Assembly (NCBI RefSeq): GCF_023715325.1
Contig: NZ_JAMBNX010000008.1
Span: forward strand, 1-64,000
Origin: Agromyces mediolanus
GTDB taxonomy: Bacteria; Actinomycetota; Actinomycetes; Actinomycetales; Microbacteriaceae
Direction of reading: 5' to 3'
Length of the DNA stretch: 64,000 nucleotides
The translations under genes were made by a program, and so were the position numbers. A model generated the notes under the pieces. That model was not told the origin of the DNA. It was given only the letters and a program-made list of their open reading frames with translations, and did no database searches. Positions 1-8,638 of this stretch are shown here, piece after piece. Each line of letters opens with the position of its first letter. The stretch's first letter is position 1.

Positions 1-71
1 GAGCGGGCGAGCGGAGCGCCCAGGGCGTTCGTCCGGGCGCGGTGCGCCACCGATGGATCGTCGTCGACCGA
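1..71. other. window edge, no gene recognised
   Basis: GC-rich sequence downstream of the ROK regulator stop. I see no complete gene, no convincing terminator and no repeat here. Confidence 0.5.
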
Positions 72-1298
72 TCACCGCAAGGTCGGCCGGCGGAACACGA
101 AGCCCAGCGGGTCCGCTTCCACCTTGCCGAACACGAGCTCCGCCGCCCCGTACATCGCCATCTCGGGACCCGCGACGGACGAGCGGATCACGAGCGAGCG
201 GAGCACCGTGGGGAGGCCGACCTCCGACAGCACCTGATCGAACTCCGCCGGGAAGCGTCGGTACAGCGATCCGAGGAACCCGCCGAGGACGATCGCCTGC
301 GGGTTGAACAGGTTCGCAAGGTTGCCGCTCACCGCTCCCGCGATCCGCAGCTGCCTGGCTGCGAGCGCGGGCAGGCCGATGCGCTCCGAGCGCTGCACGA
401 GCAGGTCGATCTCGCCGTCGGTCAGGTCGGCGACACTCGCCTCGGCTTCCCCTTCCCGGAGAACCGCGAGCAGGTCGTCCCGTCGCACCAGCGCCTCGAA
501 GGTGCCGGAGAGCCCGAGGTAGTCGAGCTCGGGCGAGTCGTTGACCCGGAGGTGACCGAGTTCCCCCGCGAAGCCGTTGCTGCCGAGGAGCAGCCGATCG
601 TCGAGGACGATCCCGCCGCCGACACCGCCGGCGCCGGAGAAGATGTAGATGAAGTCGTGGAACTCGCTGGCCTCGCCGAGGCGATGCTCCGCCTCGGTGA
701 CCAATCGCGCATTGTTGTCGGCCCACACCGGGAGGCCGGTGATCTCGCCGAGCATCCCGGCGAAGTCCGCATCGCGCCAACCGAGCCGGGGGGCCACGAG
801 CACGTGCCCCGACTCCCGGATCACCTGGCCGGGGACCGCGACGCCGATCCCGCCCACCCGTTCGCCCGGCTGCGACGTCTCGAGCATCTCCCGCATCGCA
901 TCGGCGGCGAGGCTCGCCGCCGTGCTCGGCGAGACCGGTGTCCGTGTGGGGATTCGGCGTCGATCCGTGATCTCGCCGCCCATCGTCACGCGACCGACGG
1001 TGAGGGCGTCGCTCTCGGGGTTCACGGTGAACGCGACGACGGAGTCGTTCGGCGCGACGATCATGCTGGGGCGGCCCACCTGGCCGGAGCCGCTGTCCGT
1101 GCGGTCCGTGATGAGCCCCAACTGCACCAGCTGGTTCAGGAGTTCGAAGACCGTCGTCCGGCCCAGTCCGAGCGCTCCCGTCAGCTCGCCGCGCGAAACC
1201 GACTTCCGTCGACGGATCTCGGCGAGTGCGATCGCGAGGTTCGCGGGGCGGATCTCCCCCTTCGCATGGCCTCTGGATCCCGTCGACTCGCGAGCCAC
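72..1298 (-). CDS. ROK-family transcriptional regulator
   Basis: 408 aa, GTG start. The N-terminal ~75 residues form a winged helix-turn-helix (SRGELTGALGLGRTTVFEL region). The rest is a ROK sugar-kinase-like fold with the glycine-rich ROK signature GAGGVGGGIVLDD followed by GELGH. The zinc-binding CxCGxxGC cluster that normally follows GELGH is absent: the sequence reads ELDYLGLSGTFEAL with no cysteines. ROK repressors of this layout sense a sugar or sugar phosphate and control sugar uptake operons. It lies just downstream of the sugar ABC transporter genes on the same strand, so it is the likely local regulator of the transporter and the divergent glycosidase/P450 operon. The family call is firm; effector and operator are inferred. 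Confidence 0.9.
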   Translation of the reverse strand: MARESTGSRGHAKGEIRPANLAIALAEIRRRKSVSRGELTGALGLGRTTVFELLNQLVQLGLITDRTDSGSGQVGRPSMIVAPNDSVVAFTVNPESDALTVGRVTMGGEITDRRRIPTRTPVSPSTAASLAADAMREMLETSQPGERVGGIGVAVPGQVIRESGHVLVAPRLGWRDADFAGMLGEITGLPVWADNNARLVTEAEHRLGEASEFHDFIYIFSGAGGVGGGIVLDDRLLLGSNGFAGELGHLRVNDSPELDYLGLSGTFEALVRRDDLLAVLREGEAEASVADLTDGEIDLLVQRSERIGLPALAARQLRIAGAVSGNLANLFNPQAIVLGGFLGSLYRRFPAEFDQVLSEVGLPTVLRSLVIRSSVAGPEMAMYGAAELVFGKVEADPLGFVFRRPTLR

Positions 1299-1394
1299 TA
1301 TCGCCCCACTCCCCTTCGCTCATCACCGCAGCGGGCGGTCCGGTCGACCGTACTCGCCATCCCACACTATTGGCCGGGCGGTCACGTCGGCCCG

Positions 1395-2273
1395 CTATTC
1401 CTTGATCGCGCCGCTCTCCGACTTGACGATGCGCCGCTGGAAGATGAAGAAGAGGATCGCGACCGGCAGGGTCATCATCGCGGCCGCGGCGAGCTTCAAC
1501 GGGAACCGGTTCTCCTTGCCTCCGGCACCGGCCGTCAGCGAGGCGACGGCCTTGGTCAGTGGGGACAGGTCCGGGTCCTGGGCAGCGACGATGAAGTGCG
1601 ACAGCTCGTTCCATGAGCCCTGGAAACTCAGGATGAGGACCGTGACCACCACGGGCAGCGCCATCGGCAGCACGATCGACCAGAAGGTGCGGAAGACCCC
1701 GGCGCCATCGATGCGCGCGGCCTCCTCGATCGAGACCGGGATCGAGTCGAAGTAGTTCTTCATGATGAAGATTCCGGCGGCGTCGCAGAGGAGCGGGATG
1801 ATCAGCCCCGCGTAGGTGTTGTAGATCCCGAGTTGATGCACGACGAGGAACCGCGGGATCAGGAGCACGACCCCGGGCACGGCCAGCACGCCGATGATCG
1901 ACGCGAAGACGATCCGCCGTCCGGGAAAGTCGAGCCGGGAGAGCGCATACCCCGCCAGGGCGTTGATGAAGGCCCGGGACAGCGTCACGACGATCGTGAT
2001 GATGACGGAGTTCGTCAGCGCCTGAGGGAACCAGCTCCCGAGGATCTGCTCGTACGCGGCGAATGTCACCGGCGAGGGGATCAGCGACAGCGGGTCGCTG
2101 GTCGCCTGGGCATCCGTCTTGAACGAGTTGGCGATGCTGATGATGAACGGGGAGATGAACAGGAGCGAGAGGACGCTCGCCGCCGCATACAGGACGAGGT
2201 CTCCGCGGCGCACCTTCCGGCGTCGCCGCGGCATCGCCATGGCCTCGCCGCTACGCCGATCAGTGGTCTTCAC
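1395..2273 (-). CDS. carbohydrate ABC transporter permease, MalG type
   Basis: About 292 aa with six predicted membrane segments. The cytoplasmic EAA loop, EEAARIDGAGVFRTFWSIVLP, sits near residues 180-205 and docks the ATPase. It is one half of the membrane channel of a family-1 (CUT1) sugar importer. A GTG at 2282 is also in frame, but the GTG at 2273 has AGAAGGG eight bases upstream, so I prefer it. The reading frame overlaps the end of the upstream permease, indicating translational coupling. No ATPase gene is adjacent; importers of this class in actinobacteria commonly share a remote MsiK-type ATPase. The substrate cannot be read from the permease. Confidence 0.9.
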   Translation of the reverse strand: MKTTDRRSGEAMAMPRRRRKVRRGDLVLYAAASVLSLLFISPFIISIANSFKTDAQATSDPLSLIPSPVTFAAYEQILGSWFPQALTNSVIITIVVTLSRAFINALAGYALSRLDFPGRRIVFASIIGVLAVPGVVLLIPRFLVVHQLGIYNTYAGLIIPLLCDAAGIFIMKNYFDSIPVSIEEAARIDGAGVFRTFWSIVLPMALPVVVTVLILSFQGSWNELSHFIVAAQDPDLSPLTKAVASLTAGAGGKENRFPLKLAAAAMMTLPVAILFFIFQRRIVKSESGAIKE

Positions 2274-3363
2274 TCGGGTCACCCTTCTGAGTCCGGGCGG
2301 CGCGCAGCCGACCCGAGCGGTCGGACGTCCGCTCGCGAAGTCCCCAGCGCTGCAGCAGCGTGAAGAGCAGGATGATGGCGAACAGGATGAAGGAGACGGC
2401 GGCGCCCTGCCCCCAGTCGGAGCTCTTGAACGACCACTCGTACGAGAGGTAGGCGGGCGTCAGCGTGGTCTTCGCGGGGTTGCCCTGGGAGCCCGTGTAG
2501 ATCTGGTCGAACACCTGCCACGACCCGATCATGCAGAGCGTCAGGACCGTGAACAGGGTCGGCCGGAGCATCGGAAGCGTCACGTACCGGAACCGCTGCC
2601 AGCGGGTCGTGCCGTCGATGATCGCGGCCTCCTCGATCTCGTCGGAGATCTGCTGCAGGCCGGCCAGGAAGATGAGCATGAACGTTCCGGATGCGGCGAG
2701 CGCGGCCATCAGGATGAAGACGGTCATGGCGACGGATGGTCCGGAGAGCCAGTCCCACCACGACACGCCCCAGAATTCGAAGCCCGCGCCCGGTGCCGGC
2801 TTCGGGATCCCGAGGCCCTCGAGCGCGAGGTGGAAGATACCGCGCGGATCCGCCATCCACGTCGGCCCTTCGACGTTGATGAGGCTCAGGATCTCGTTGA
2901 CGACGCCAGTGGAGTTGAAGAGGAACAGGAAGATGACGGTGAGCGCCACCGACGAGGTCACCGACGGGAAGTAGAAGGCCGTGCGGAAGACGCCGTTGCC
3001 GCGGCGGCTCTTGTTGACCATCAGCGCGAGCGCGAGCGCGATCGCGGTCACGAGCGGCACCGAGACCAGTACGTAGTACAGGTTGTTCCTGATCGAGGTG
3101 CCGAAGTCCTTCTGCGCGAGCCCTTCCTCGGTGAGGAAGGAAGCGTAGTTCGCGGTCCCGACGAACTCGACCCCGGGTTGGAGTGGGCTGCCCTTCCCGT
3201 TCCAGTCGGACACCGACACCCACCCGGCGGTGAGGATCGGCAGGAAGAGGAACACGCCGAGGATGATGACCGCCGGCGCGACGAACAGCAGTCCGGCGAG
3301 CGCCCGTCCTCGGGCTTCCCGCGAGCGGCGTCTGCGGCGCGGTGCAGTGGCGATGGATCTCAT
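2260..3363 (-). CDS. carbohydrate ABC transporter permease, MalF type
   Basis: 367 aa. It has a basic N-terminus, a first membrane segment at about residues 24-45 and a total of six to seven hydrophobic segments. The EAA loop reads EIEEAAIIDGTTRWQRFRYV near residues 238-260. It partners the MalG-type permease downstream to form the channel. The ATG start has an AGAGGA ribosome site. It lies 24 bases after the binding-protein gene, so the three importer genes form one transcription unit. An extended periplasmic stretch between the early helices is typical of MalF-type subunits. Confidence 0.9.
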   Translation of the reverse strand: MRSIATAPRRRRRSREARGRALAGLLFVAPAVIILGVFLFLPILTAGWVSVSDWNGKGSPLQPGVEFVGTANYASFLTEEGLAQKDFGTSIRNNLYYVLVSVPLVTAIALALALMVNKSRRGNGVFRTAFYFPSVTSSVALTVIFLFLFNSTGVVNEILSLINVEGPTWMADPRGIFHLALEGLGIPKPAPGAGFEFWGVSWWDWLSGPSVAMTVFILMAALAASGTFMLIFLAGLQQISDEIEEAAIIDGTTRWQRFRYVTLPMLRPTLFTVLTLCMIGSWQVFDQIYTGSQGNPAKTTLTPAYLSYEWSFKSSDWGQGAAVSFILFAIILLFTLLQRWGLRERTSDRSGRLRAARTQKGDPSEDH

Positions 3364-3387
3364 GCGCGTTCCTCTCCCGCCTCCCGT

Positions 3388-4614
3388 CTACTTGGTGAGC
3401 GCTTCGAGGTTCTTCTGCACGGAGCCGAGCAGGCTGGGGATGTCGGCCGTCTTCAGTTCGAACAGTTGGGCGTTCATGTCGGCCATGACCTCGCTGAACC
3501 CGGCGATCGTCGGGTAGGTCTTGGAGCCCTCGATCCCGTCCAGGTACGCGACGGTGTCGGGGAACTCGGAGCGGTAGGCGTCGGCCGCCGAGATCCGGGC
3601 CGGGATCGGTCCGAACGCGCGCGCGAACTCCATCTGCTGCTCGGGGGTGGTCAGGAACTCGACGAAGTCCACCGCCGCGTCCGTGTTCTTGGATTCGGCC
3701 GCGATCCCCCAGGCGTTCGTGAAGAACATCGACGCCGCGCCGTCAGGGCCGGCCGGGAGCTCGACAACGCGGTAGTCGACCTCCGGGTAGTCGGCCGCCA
3801 TCGCTCCTTCGAGCCACGGGCCTTCGATGACCATGGCCGAGGCCTGCTTGCCGAAGGCTTCTCCGGACCAGCCGACGCCGAGGTCCGTGGTGAGTGTCGC
3901 CGAGCCGTCGTTGAGCAGCCCCTGCACGTACTCGAGCGCGTCCACATTCGCGGTGGAGTCCGCGGTCGCCTCGGTCTGGGCGTCGTTGAACACCCAGCCG
4001 CCGGCCTGGAGCATGAACGGCCCCACCCGCGCCAGGTCGGGCGACAGGGTCAGCCCGGACACGCCGTTCGTGCTCAGTTTCGCCGCGACGGTGCTCAGCT
4101 CGTCCCAGGTCGTCGGGATGTCGGCGTCGGTGAGCCCGGCGGCCTCCCAGAGGTCGAGGTTGATCGCGAGTGCGAGCGCGCCGACGTCCTTGGGGGCGGC
4201 GTAGAAGACGCCGTCCTTGGTGTACGCCTCACGAAGCTCCGGGTAGAAGTCGTCGGCGGACTCGAGCTCGTCGGCGTAGGGGTAGAGGTTGCCGGCGTCG
4301 ACGAGTGCCGTGATCTGCTCGGGGCTGACGTAGAAGATGTCGGCGGGCTCGCCGGTGGCGAATCCCTGGGCGAGCTCCTGCGCGAGGTCGGTCGCCGGGG
4401 TGACGGTGACCTCGATGCCGGACTCTTCGGACCATGCCTCTGCGGCGGCTTCGAGCGCGGCGGTCTCCGCCTCGCCGGAGGTGCCGAACAGCACCTGCAA
4501 GGATCCGCCTGCGTCGGCGTTGTCGGCGGTGCCCCCGCCGGCGCATGCCGCGAGCAGTGAAACCGTCGAGAGTCCCGCGACGGCAGCCATCGCGAATCGG
4601 GTCGTGCGCCTCAT
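3388..4614 (-). CDS. sugar ABC transporter substrate-binding lipoprotein, MalE type
   Basis: 408 aa. A lipoprotein signal peptide ends in the lipobox LAAC with the lipidated cysteine at residue 24, so the mature protein is anchored outside the membrane. The remainder is a family-1 extracellular solute-binding protein (clusters such as GEPADIFYVSPEQ, AMVIEGPW and TNAWGIAAESKN are typical). It delivers a sugar or oligosaccharide to the two permeases encoded next. The start is supported by AGGAAGGG upstream. It is transcribed away from the glycosidase/P450 operon and shares its intergenic control region, suggesting the imported sugar is the substrate of that operon. The identity of the sugar is unknown. 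Confidence 0.92.
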   Translation of the reverse strand: MRRTTRFAMAAVAGLSTVSLLAACAGGGTADNADAGGSLQVLFGTSGEAETAALEAAAEAWSEESGIEVTVTPATDLAQELAQGFATGEPADIFYVSPEQITALVDAGNLYPYADELESADDFYPELREAYTKDGVFYAAPKDVGALALAINLDLWEAAGLTDADIPTTWDELSTVAAKLSTNGVSGLTLSPDLARVGPFMLQAGGWVFNDAQTEATADSTANVDALEYVQGLLNDGSATLTTDLGVGWSGEAFGKQASAMVIEGPWLEGAMAADYPEVDYRVVELPAGPDGAASMFFTNAWGIAAESKNTDAAVDFVEFLTTPEQQMEFARAFGPIPARISAADAYRSEFPDTVAYLDGIEGSKTYPTIAGFSEVMADMNAQLFELKTADIPSLLGSVQKNLEALTK

Positions 4615-4673
4615 TGTGATTCCCTTCCTGGTACTTCATTGGCCCAGTCGACGACCACTCGGTTCGCCGGCGT

Positions 4674-4727
4674 CGCACCTGATCGGTGACGCGACCAGCC
4701 GCCGATTCCGGGTTCGAATCAGGTGCG
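4674..4727. repeat. 10-bp inverted repeat in the leader of the importer operon
   Basis: CGCACCTGAT (4674-4683) and ATCAGGTGCG (4718-4727) are perfect inverted copies 34 bases apart. They lie between the predicted minus-strand promoter and the binding-protein start, so they could form a leader hairpin or a pair of operator half-sites. The role is inferred; the symmetry is directly visible. Confidence 0.5.
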
Positions 4728-4736
4728 GATGCATGT

Positions 4737-4765
4737 TTGGCGTTTGGTCGCATATCGACTATATT
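4737..4765 (+). promoter_or_regulatory. candidate promoter of the glycosidase-P450 operon
   Basis: TTGGCG (4737-4742) and TATATT (4760-4765) are separated by 17 bases in an unusually AT-rich patch. Transcription would start near 4772, giving a leader of about 70 bases before the TTG start at 4842. It overlaps the opposing importer promoter, so the two would compete or be co-regulated. Confidence 0.4.
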
Positions 4766-4786
4766 TTTGAGCGGCCGGCATGTCAA
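4758..4786 (-). promoter_or_regulatory. consensus promoter of the sugar importer operon
   Basis: On the minus strand TTGACA (4781-4786) and TATAGT (4758-4763) are exactly 17 bases apart, a near-perfect housekeeping-sigma promoter and the strongest in the window. It fires toward the substrate-binding protein with a leader of roughly 135 bases. A perfect inverted repeat flanks its -35 element, which suggests repression of an intrinsically strong promoter. Confidence 0.65.
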
Positions 4787-4801
4787 GGCGCTGGCCGCTC
4801 A
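4768..4801. promoter_or_regulatory. 9-bp inverted repeat overlapping the importer promoter (putative operator)
   Basis: TGAGCGGCC (4768-4776) and GGCCGCTCA (4793-4801) are perfect inverted copies with 16 bases between them. One arm lies between the -35 and -10 of the importer promoter and the other just upstream of the -35. That position suits a repressor such as the neighbouring ROK protein, although a hairpin is an alternative. The link to the ROK regulator is inference from location. Confidence 0.45.
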
Positions 4802-4841
4802 GCACCGACGCCGATGCGCCCAGACCTCGAAAGGGATTTCC

Positions 4842-6734
4842 TTGGACACTCAACGCCAGCCGTTCTTGCACCGAGAGATCGCCCTCTACTCCGGTCCCAC
4901 GCAGGCATGGTCTCCCGCGGACGGGCAGATCGAGGACCGGCGTGGCCTCGGCGGCTTCTACCACTCCGACGTCCGGATCGTGAGCGTCGCGCGCCTGACC
5001 TTGAACGGTGAGGAACTCGAGCTCATCGGCTCGGGCAGCACCGACGCCGGACACGCGTCGTTCCTCTACGCCGCCAGGGTCATCGACCGCGAGAGCGCCG
5101 ATCCCCTCGTCGCGGTGCGCCGCGATCGAGAGGTGCACCACGGACGCATCCGAGAGCGCATCGAGTTCACGGGCGAGACCACGTCGACGGTGGAGGGCAC
5201 CCTGCGCCTCGAGATCGCCTCCGACCTCGCGGGCATGGATGCCGTGAAGAACGGCCGGACGGTCCCCTCGAAGACCCCCGCCGTGAGCGACGGACGCAGC
5301 ATCGTCTGGCGCGACTCCAGCATCGTCGCGAGCCTGATCCTCGATGACCGCTGCGAGATCGCCGTCGAGGGCGACCTGGTCGTGCTGTCGTGGGCCGTAT
5401 CCCTCGGCCCCGGCGAGCGCGCCGTCCACGAGTGGGGCGTCGAGGCGGAGGACACGATCGCCGTGCTCGGCCCGCCCCCGACGGCGACCCCGGAGTGGCC
5501 GGCCCCGGCGCTGTCGCACAGCGACCCGCGGCTGGCCCGGTTCGTCGACACCTCGCTGAGCGACTTGGCCGCCCTTCGGAGCGTGGTGAGCACCGCGCCG
5601 GACGACGTCGTGCTGGCCGGCGGTATCCCCTGGTTCCAGACCCTCTACGGGCGCGACTCGATCTGGGCGGCGGAGATGCTGCTGCCGCTCACCTGGAAGG
5701 TCGCGGCGAGCACCCTCCGTGCGCTCGCCTCGCTGCAGGGCACCCGGGTGGATGCCGAGACGGCGGAGCAGCCGGGAAAGATCCTGCACGAGATCCGCCG
5801 CTCGCCCGGCGGCGACGAACAGCGCCCAGGACTCCCGCCGATCTACTACGGGACGGTGGATGCCACAGTCCTCTGGATCGGACTGCTCCACGATGCGTGG
5901 CGGGGCGGGATGCCGGATGCCGAGGTCGAGGCGCTGCTGCCGAACCTCGAACGGGCGATCTCCTGGATCTTCGAGTACGGGGATGCCGACGGCGACGGCC
6001 TGATCGAGTATCTCGACGAGTCGGGCACGGGTCTCGCGAATCAGGGCTGGAAGGACTCCGGCGATTCCGTCCAGTTCCAGGACGGCACCCTCGCCCGCGG
6101 CTCGGTCGCGCTCGTCGAGGTGCAGGCCTACGCCTATCGTGCGCTCCGCGTCGCCGCGGAGGTGCTCGAGGCGTTCGGACGCCCCGGCGCGGCCGAATGC
6201 CGCGCCGCCGCCGACCGCCTGCACGCCACGTTCCACGAGCAGTACTGGGTCAGCGACGAGCACGGCCCCTACCTCGCGATGGCACTCGACGGGGACAAGC
6301 AGCCGGTCGACGCGCTCGCCTCCAACATGGGCCACGTCATCGGCAGCGGCATCCTCGACGATGCGCAGATCGCCCTGGTCGCCGAGCGATTGATGGGTGA
6401 CGACCTGTTCAGCGGTTTCGGCATCCGCACCCTGTCGACGTCGGCGGGTCGGTACTGGCCGCTGCGGTACCACGGCGGGAGCGTCTGGCCGCACGACTCC
6501 GCCCTGATCGCGAAGAACCTCGCGAACGCCGGGCACACCGACGCGGCCCGCAGGATCGCGAACGGACTGCTGGACGCGGCCGAGGACTTCGACTACCGCT
6601 TGCCGGAGCTCTTCGCGGGCTACGCACAGGGCACCGTCCCGCACGCCATGCCGTACCCCGCGGCCTGCCCGGTGATCTGCTGGAGCGCCGCCTGCGCCGT
6701 CACCGTCGCCTCGCTGCTCGGAGGGCTGCAGTGA
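4842..6734 (+). CDS. amylo-alpha-1,6-glucosidase-like glycoside hydrolase (copy 1)
   Basis: 630 aa from a TTG start at 4842, chosen because GAAAGGG lies six bases upstream and because the protein then aligns from its N-terminus with its downstream paralogue. An in-frame ATG at 4686 would add 52 implausible residues through the promoter. The N-terminal part resembles the glycogen-debranching N-terminal (bis) domain; the C-terminal part is an (alpha/alpha)6 glycosidase. Recognisable blocks are GIPWFQTLYGRDSIWAAEM (~262-280), NQGWKDSGDSVQF (~400) and YHGGSVWPHDSALI (~543). There is no signal peptide, so it should act on imported substrate in the cytoplasm. The family is clear; the linkage cleaved is not known and need not be alpha-1,6-glucan. 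Confidence 0.85.
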   Translation: MDTQRQPFLHREIALYSGPTQAWSPADGQIEDRRGLGGFYHSDVRIVSVARLTLNGEELELIGSGSTDAGHASFLYAARVIDRESADPLVAVRRDREVHHGRIRERIEFTGETTSTVEGTLRLEIASDLAGMDAVKNGRTVPSKTPAVSDGRSIVWRDSSIVASLILDDRCEIAVEGDLVVLSWAVSLGPGERAVHEWGVEAEDTIAVLGPPPTATPEWPAPALSHSDPRLARFVDTSLSDLAALRSVVSTAPDDVVLAGGIPWFQTLYGRDSIWAAEMLLPLTWKVAASTLRALASLQGTRVDAETAEQPGKILHEIRRSPGGDEQRPGLPPIYYGTVDATVLWIGLLHDAWRGGMPDAEVEALLPNLERAISWIFEYGDADGDGLIEYLDESGTGLANQGWKDSGDSVQFQDGTLARGSVALVEVQAYAYRALRVAAEVLEAFGRPGAAECRAAADRLHATFHEQYWVSDEHGPYLAMALDGDKQPVDALASNMGHVIGSGILDDAQIALVAERLMGDDLFSGFGIRTLSTSAGRYWPLRYHGGSVWPHDSALIAKNLANAGHTDAARRIANGLLDAAEDFDYRLPELFAGYAQGTVPHAMPYPAACPVICWSAACAVTVASLLGGLQ

Positions 6735-8638
6735 TGCCGACCTTCGCACCCCGACAGCCCGCACTCAATGATCTGGTCACCGCCATCTGCGCACCGACGC
6801 AGGCCTGGCTGAGCCGCGGCGGAGAGATGCGCTCCGGCGCCGAAGGGCTCTACCACGGAGACGTACGAGTGCTCTCCGGCTTCGCGGTGACCGTCGACGG
6901 CGAAGCCCCGCTCACGCTCGGCGTCGACACCGCCGCCGCGGCGCGCGCCGTCTTCACCGGCGTCGCCAGGGCGATCGACACCGACGACGCCGATCCGAAG
7001 GTGCGGATCGATCGGGCGTGGGAGGTCGGGTGCGGCCGTGCTGCGCTGTCCATCACCCTCGCCAACGGGAACGACGTCGAGGTCGCTGGATGCCTCCGCG
7101 TCTCCGTCGAATGCGACCTGGCGGCCATGGACGCGGTCAAGAACGGCTACCCGACGCCGCCGCGAGCGCCGGCCTTCGTGGACCAGGAAGCCGGGCACGC
7201 CGTGCGCTGGGAGACGGACGACGCGCACGTGCGCCTCTCCGCTGCCGACAGCGAGACCGTCGGCGCCTCCGGGGAAACCGTCGACCTCGAATGGTCGATC
7301 GTGCTCGCCCCGCATGCGACCCGGGTCATCCTGATCACCGTCGACATCGAGGACGCCGGCTCCGTCGTCGGGCCGGGGATCCCCGGCCTGTGGCGGTCGC
7401 CCGACTCGACCACCGGGGACGCGCGCCTCGACCGCCTCGTCGAGCGTTCCCTCGAGGACCTCGCCTCCCTGGTGATGACGTCGCGATTCTCGCCCGAGGA
7501 CGCGTTCCTCGCGGCGGGAGCCCCGTGGTACTTCACCCTGTTCGGCCGGGACTCGCTCTGGGCCGCTCGAATGATGCTCCCGCTCGGCACGAAGCTGGCA
7601 GAGGGGACGCTGCGGACGCTCGCTGCCCTGCAGGGGGCCGCGGTCGACGTCTCCACGGCTGAGCAGCCGGGGAAGATCGCCCACGAGGTGCGGCGCACGA
7701 GCTTCCATCTCGACGAGGGGCCCCGGCTGCCCCCGATCTACTACGGCACCATCGACGCCACCCCGCTGTGGATCGTGCTGCTGCACGACGCGTGGGAGGC
7801 CGGGATGCCGTTCGAGGTGGTCACCGAACTCGCGCCGAACCTGCGTGCAGCGCTGGCCTGGTTGCGCGACCATGCCGACGCCGACGGCGACGGATTCATC
7901 GAGTACATCGACGAGAGCGGCCACGGACTGGCCAATCAAGGGTGGAAGGATTCGTCGGACTCCGTGCAGTTCCGCACCGGTGAACTCGCGGACGGGCCGA
8001 TCGCGCTCGTCGAGGTGCAGGCCTACGCGTTCGAGGCGGCCGTCAAGGGCGCGATCCTCCTGGAGCAGCTCGGCGCCGCCGACGAGGCCCGCGACTGGCG
8101 CGCCTGGGCCGAGCGCATGCGGGAGCGGTTCCGCGGCGCGTTCTGGCTCGAAGACGAGCTCGGACCGTATCTCGGGCTCGCTCTCGACCGCGACAAGAAC
8201 CTCGTCGACGCCGTGACCTCGAACATGGGGCACGTGCTCGGCACCGGCATCCTGACGGACGAGGAGTCGGCCGTCATCGCGGCGAGGCTCGTGCATCCCA
8301 CGATGTCCTCCGGCTACGGGCTGCGGACGCTCGCCTCCGACTCCACGGGCTACTGGCCGTGGAAGTACCACGGCGGCAGCGTCTGGCCACACGACACCGC
8401 CATCGCCATCCGCGGCCTCGCCATCGACGGTCACGCCGACCACGCCGCCGAGCTGGCATCCGGCGTGCTGGCTGCGGCGGAGAGTTTCCAGTATCGACTG
8501 CCGGAGCTCTACTCGGGCGAGGAACGCCGACGCGGCACGTCCGCCCTCCCCTATCCCGCCTCCTGCCATCCGCAGGCGTGGTCGGCCGCCGCGGCCATCT
8601 CGATCGCGGACTCCCTCGCGCGAGGAGGCGAGCGATGA
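6734..8638 (+). CDS. amylo-alpha-1,6-glucosidase-like glycoside hydrolase (copy 2)
   Basis: 634 aa from the ATG at 6734, whose A is the last base of the previous stop (TGATG). GGAGGG lies eight bases upstream. A GTG at 6731 is an alternative. It is a paralogue of the preceding enzyme with every signature block at the same residue position: GAPWYFTLFGRDSLWAARM (~262), NQGWKDSSDSVQF (~400), YHGGSVWPHDTAIAI (~545). The blocks around the presumed active site are conserved in both, so neither copy looks dead. It is cytoplasmic. Two coupled copies suggest either two substrates (different glycone or aglycone) or a heteromeric enzyme. Confidence 0.85.
   Translation: MPTFAPRQPALNDLVTAICAPTQAWLSRGGEMRSGAEGLYHGDVRVLSGFAVTVDGEAPLTLGVDTAAAARAVFTGVARAIDTDDADPKVRIDRAWEVGCGRAALSITLANGNDVEVAGCLRVSVECDLAAMDAVKNGYPTPPRAPAFVDQEAGHAVRWETDDAHVRLSAADSETVGASGETVDLEWSIVLAPHATRVILITVDIEDAGSVVGPGIPGLWRSPDSTTGDARLDRLVERSLEDLASLVMTSRFSPEDAFLAAGAPWYFTLFGRDSLWAARMMLPLGTKLAEGTLRTLAALQGAAVDVSTAEQPGKIAHEVRRTSFHLDEGPRLPPIYYGTIDATPLWIVLLHDAWEAGMPFEVVTELAPNLRAALAWLRDHADADGDGFIEYIDESGHGLANQGWKDSSDSVQFRTGELADGPIALVEVQAYAFEAAVKGAILLEQLGAADEARDWRAWAERMRERFRGAFWLEDELGPYLGLALDRDKNLVDAVTSNMGHVLGTGILTDEESAVIAARLVHPTMSSGYGLRTLASDSTGYWPWKYHGGSVWPHDTAIAIRGLAIDGHADHAAELASGVLAAAESFQYRLPELYSGEERRRGTSALPYPASCHPQAWSAAAAISIADSLARGGER

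Noticed and set aside
42-1616. Plus-strand open frame opposite the ROK regulator
   Set aside because: It reads through the complement of two genes and lacks any domain; the minus-strand ROK gene explains the region.
4703-4735. GGTTCGAATC resembling a tRNA T-loop upstream of the glycosidase operon
   Set aside because: The flanking bases do not form a T stem and there is no acceptor, D or anticodon arm nearby; it is part of the 10-bp dyad region.
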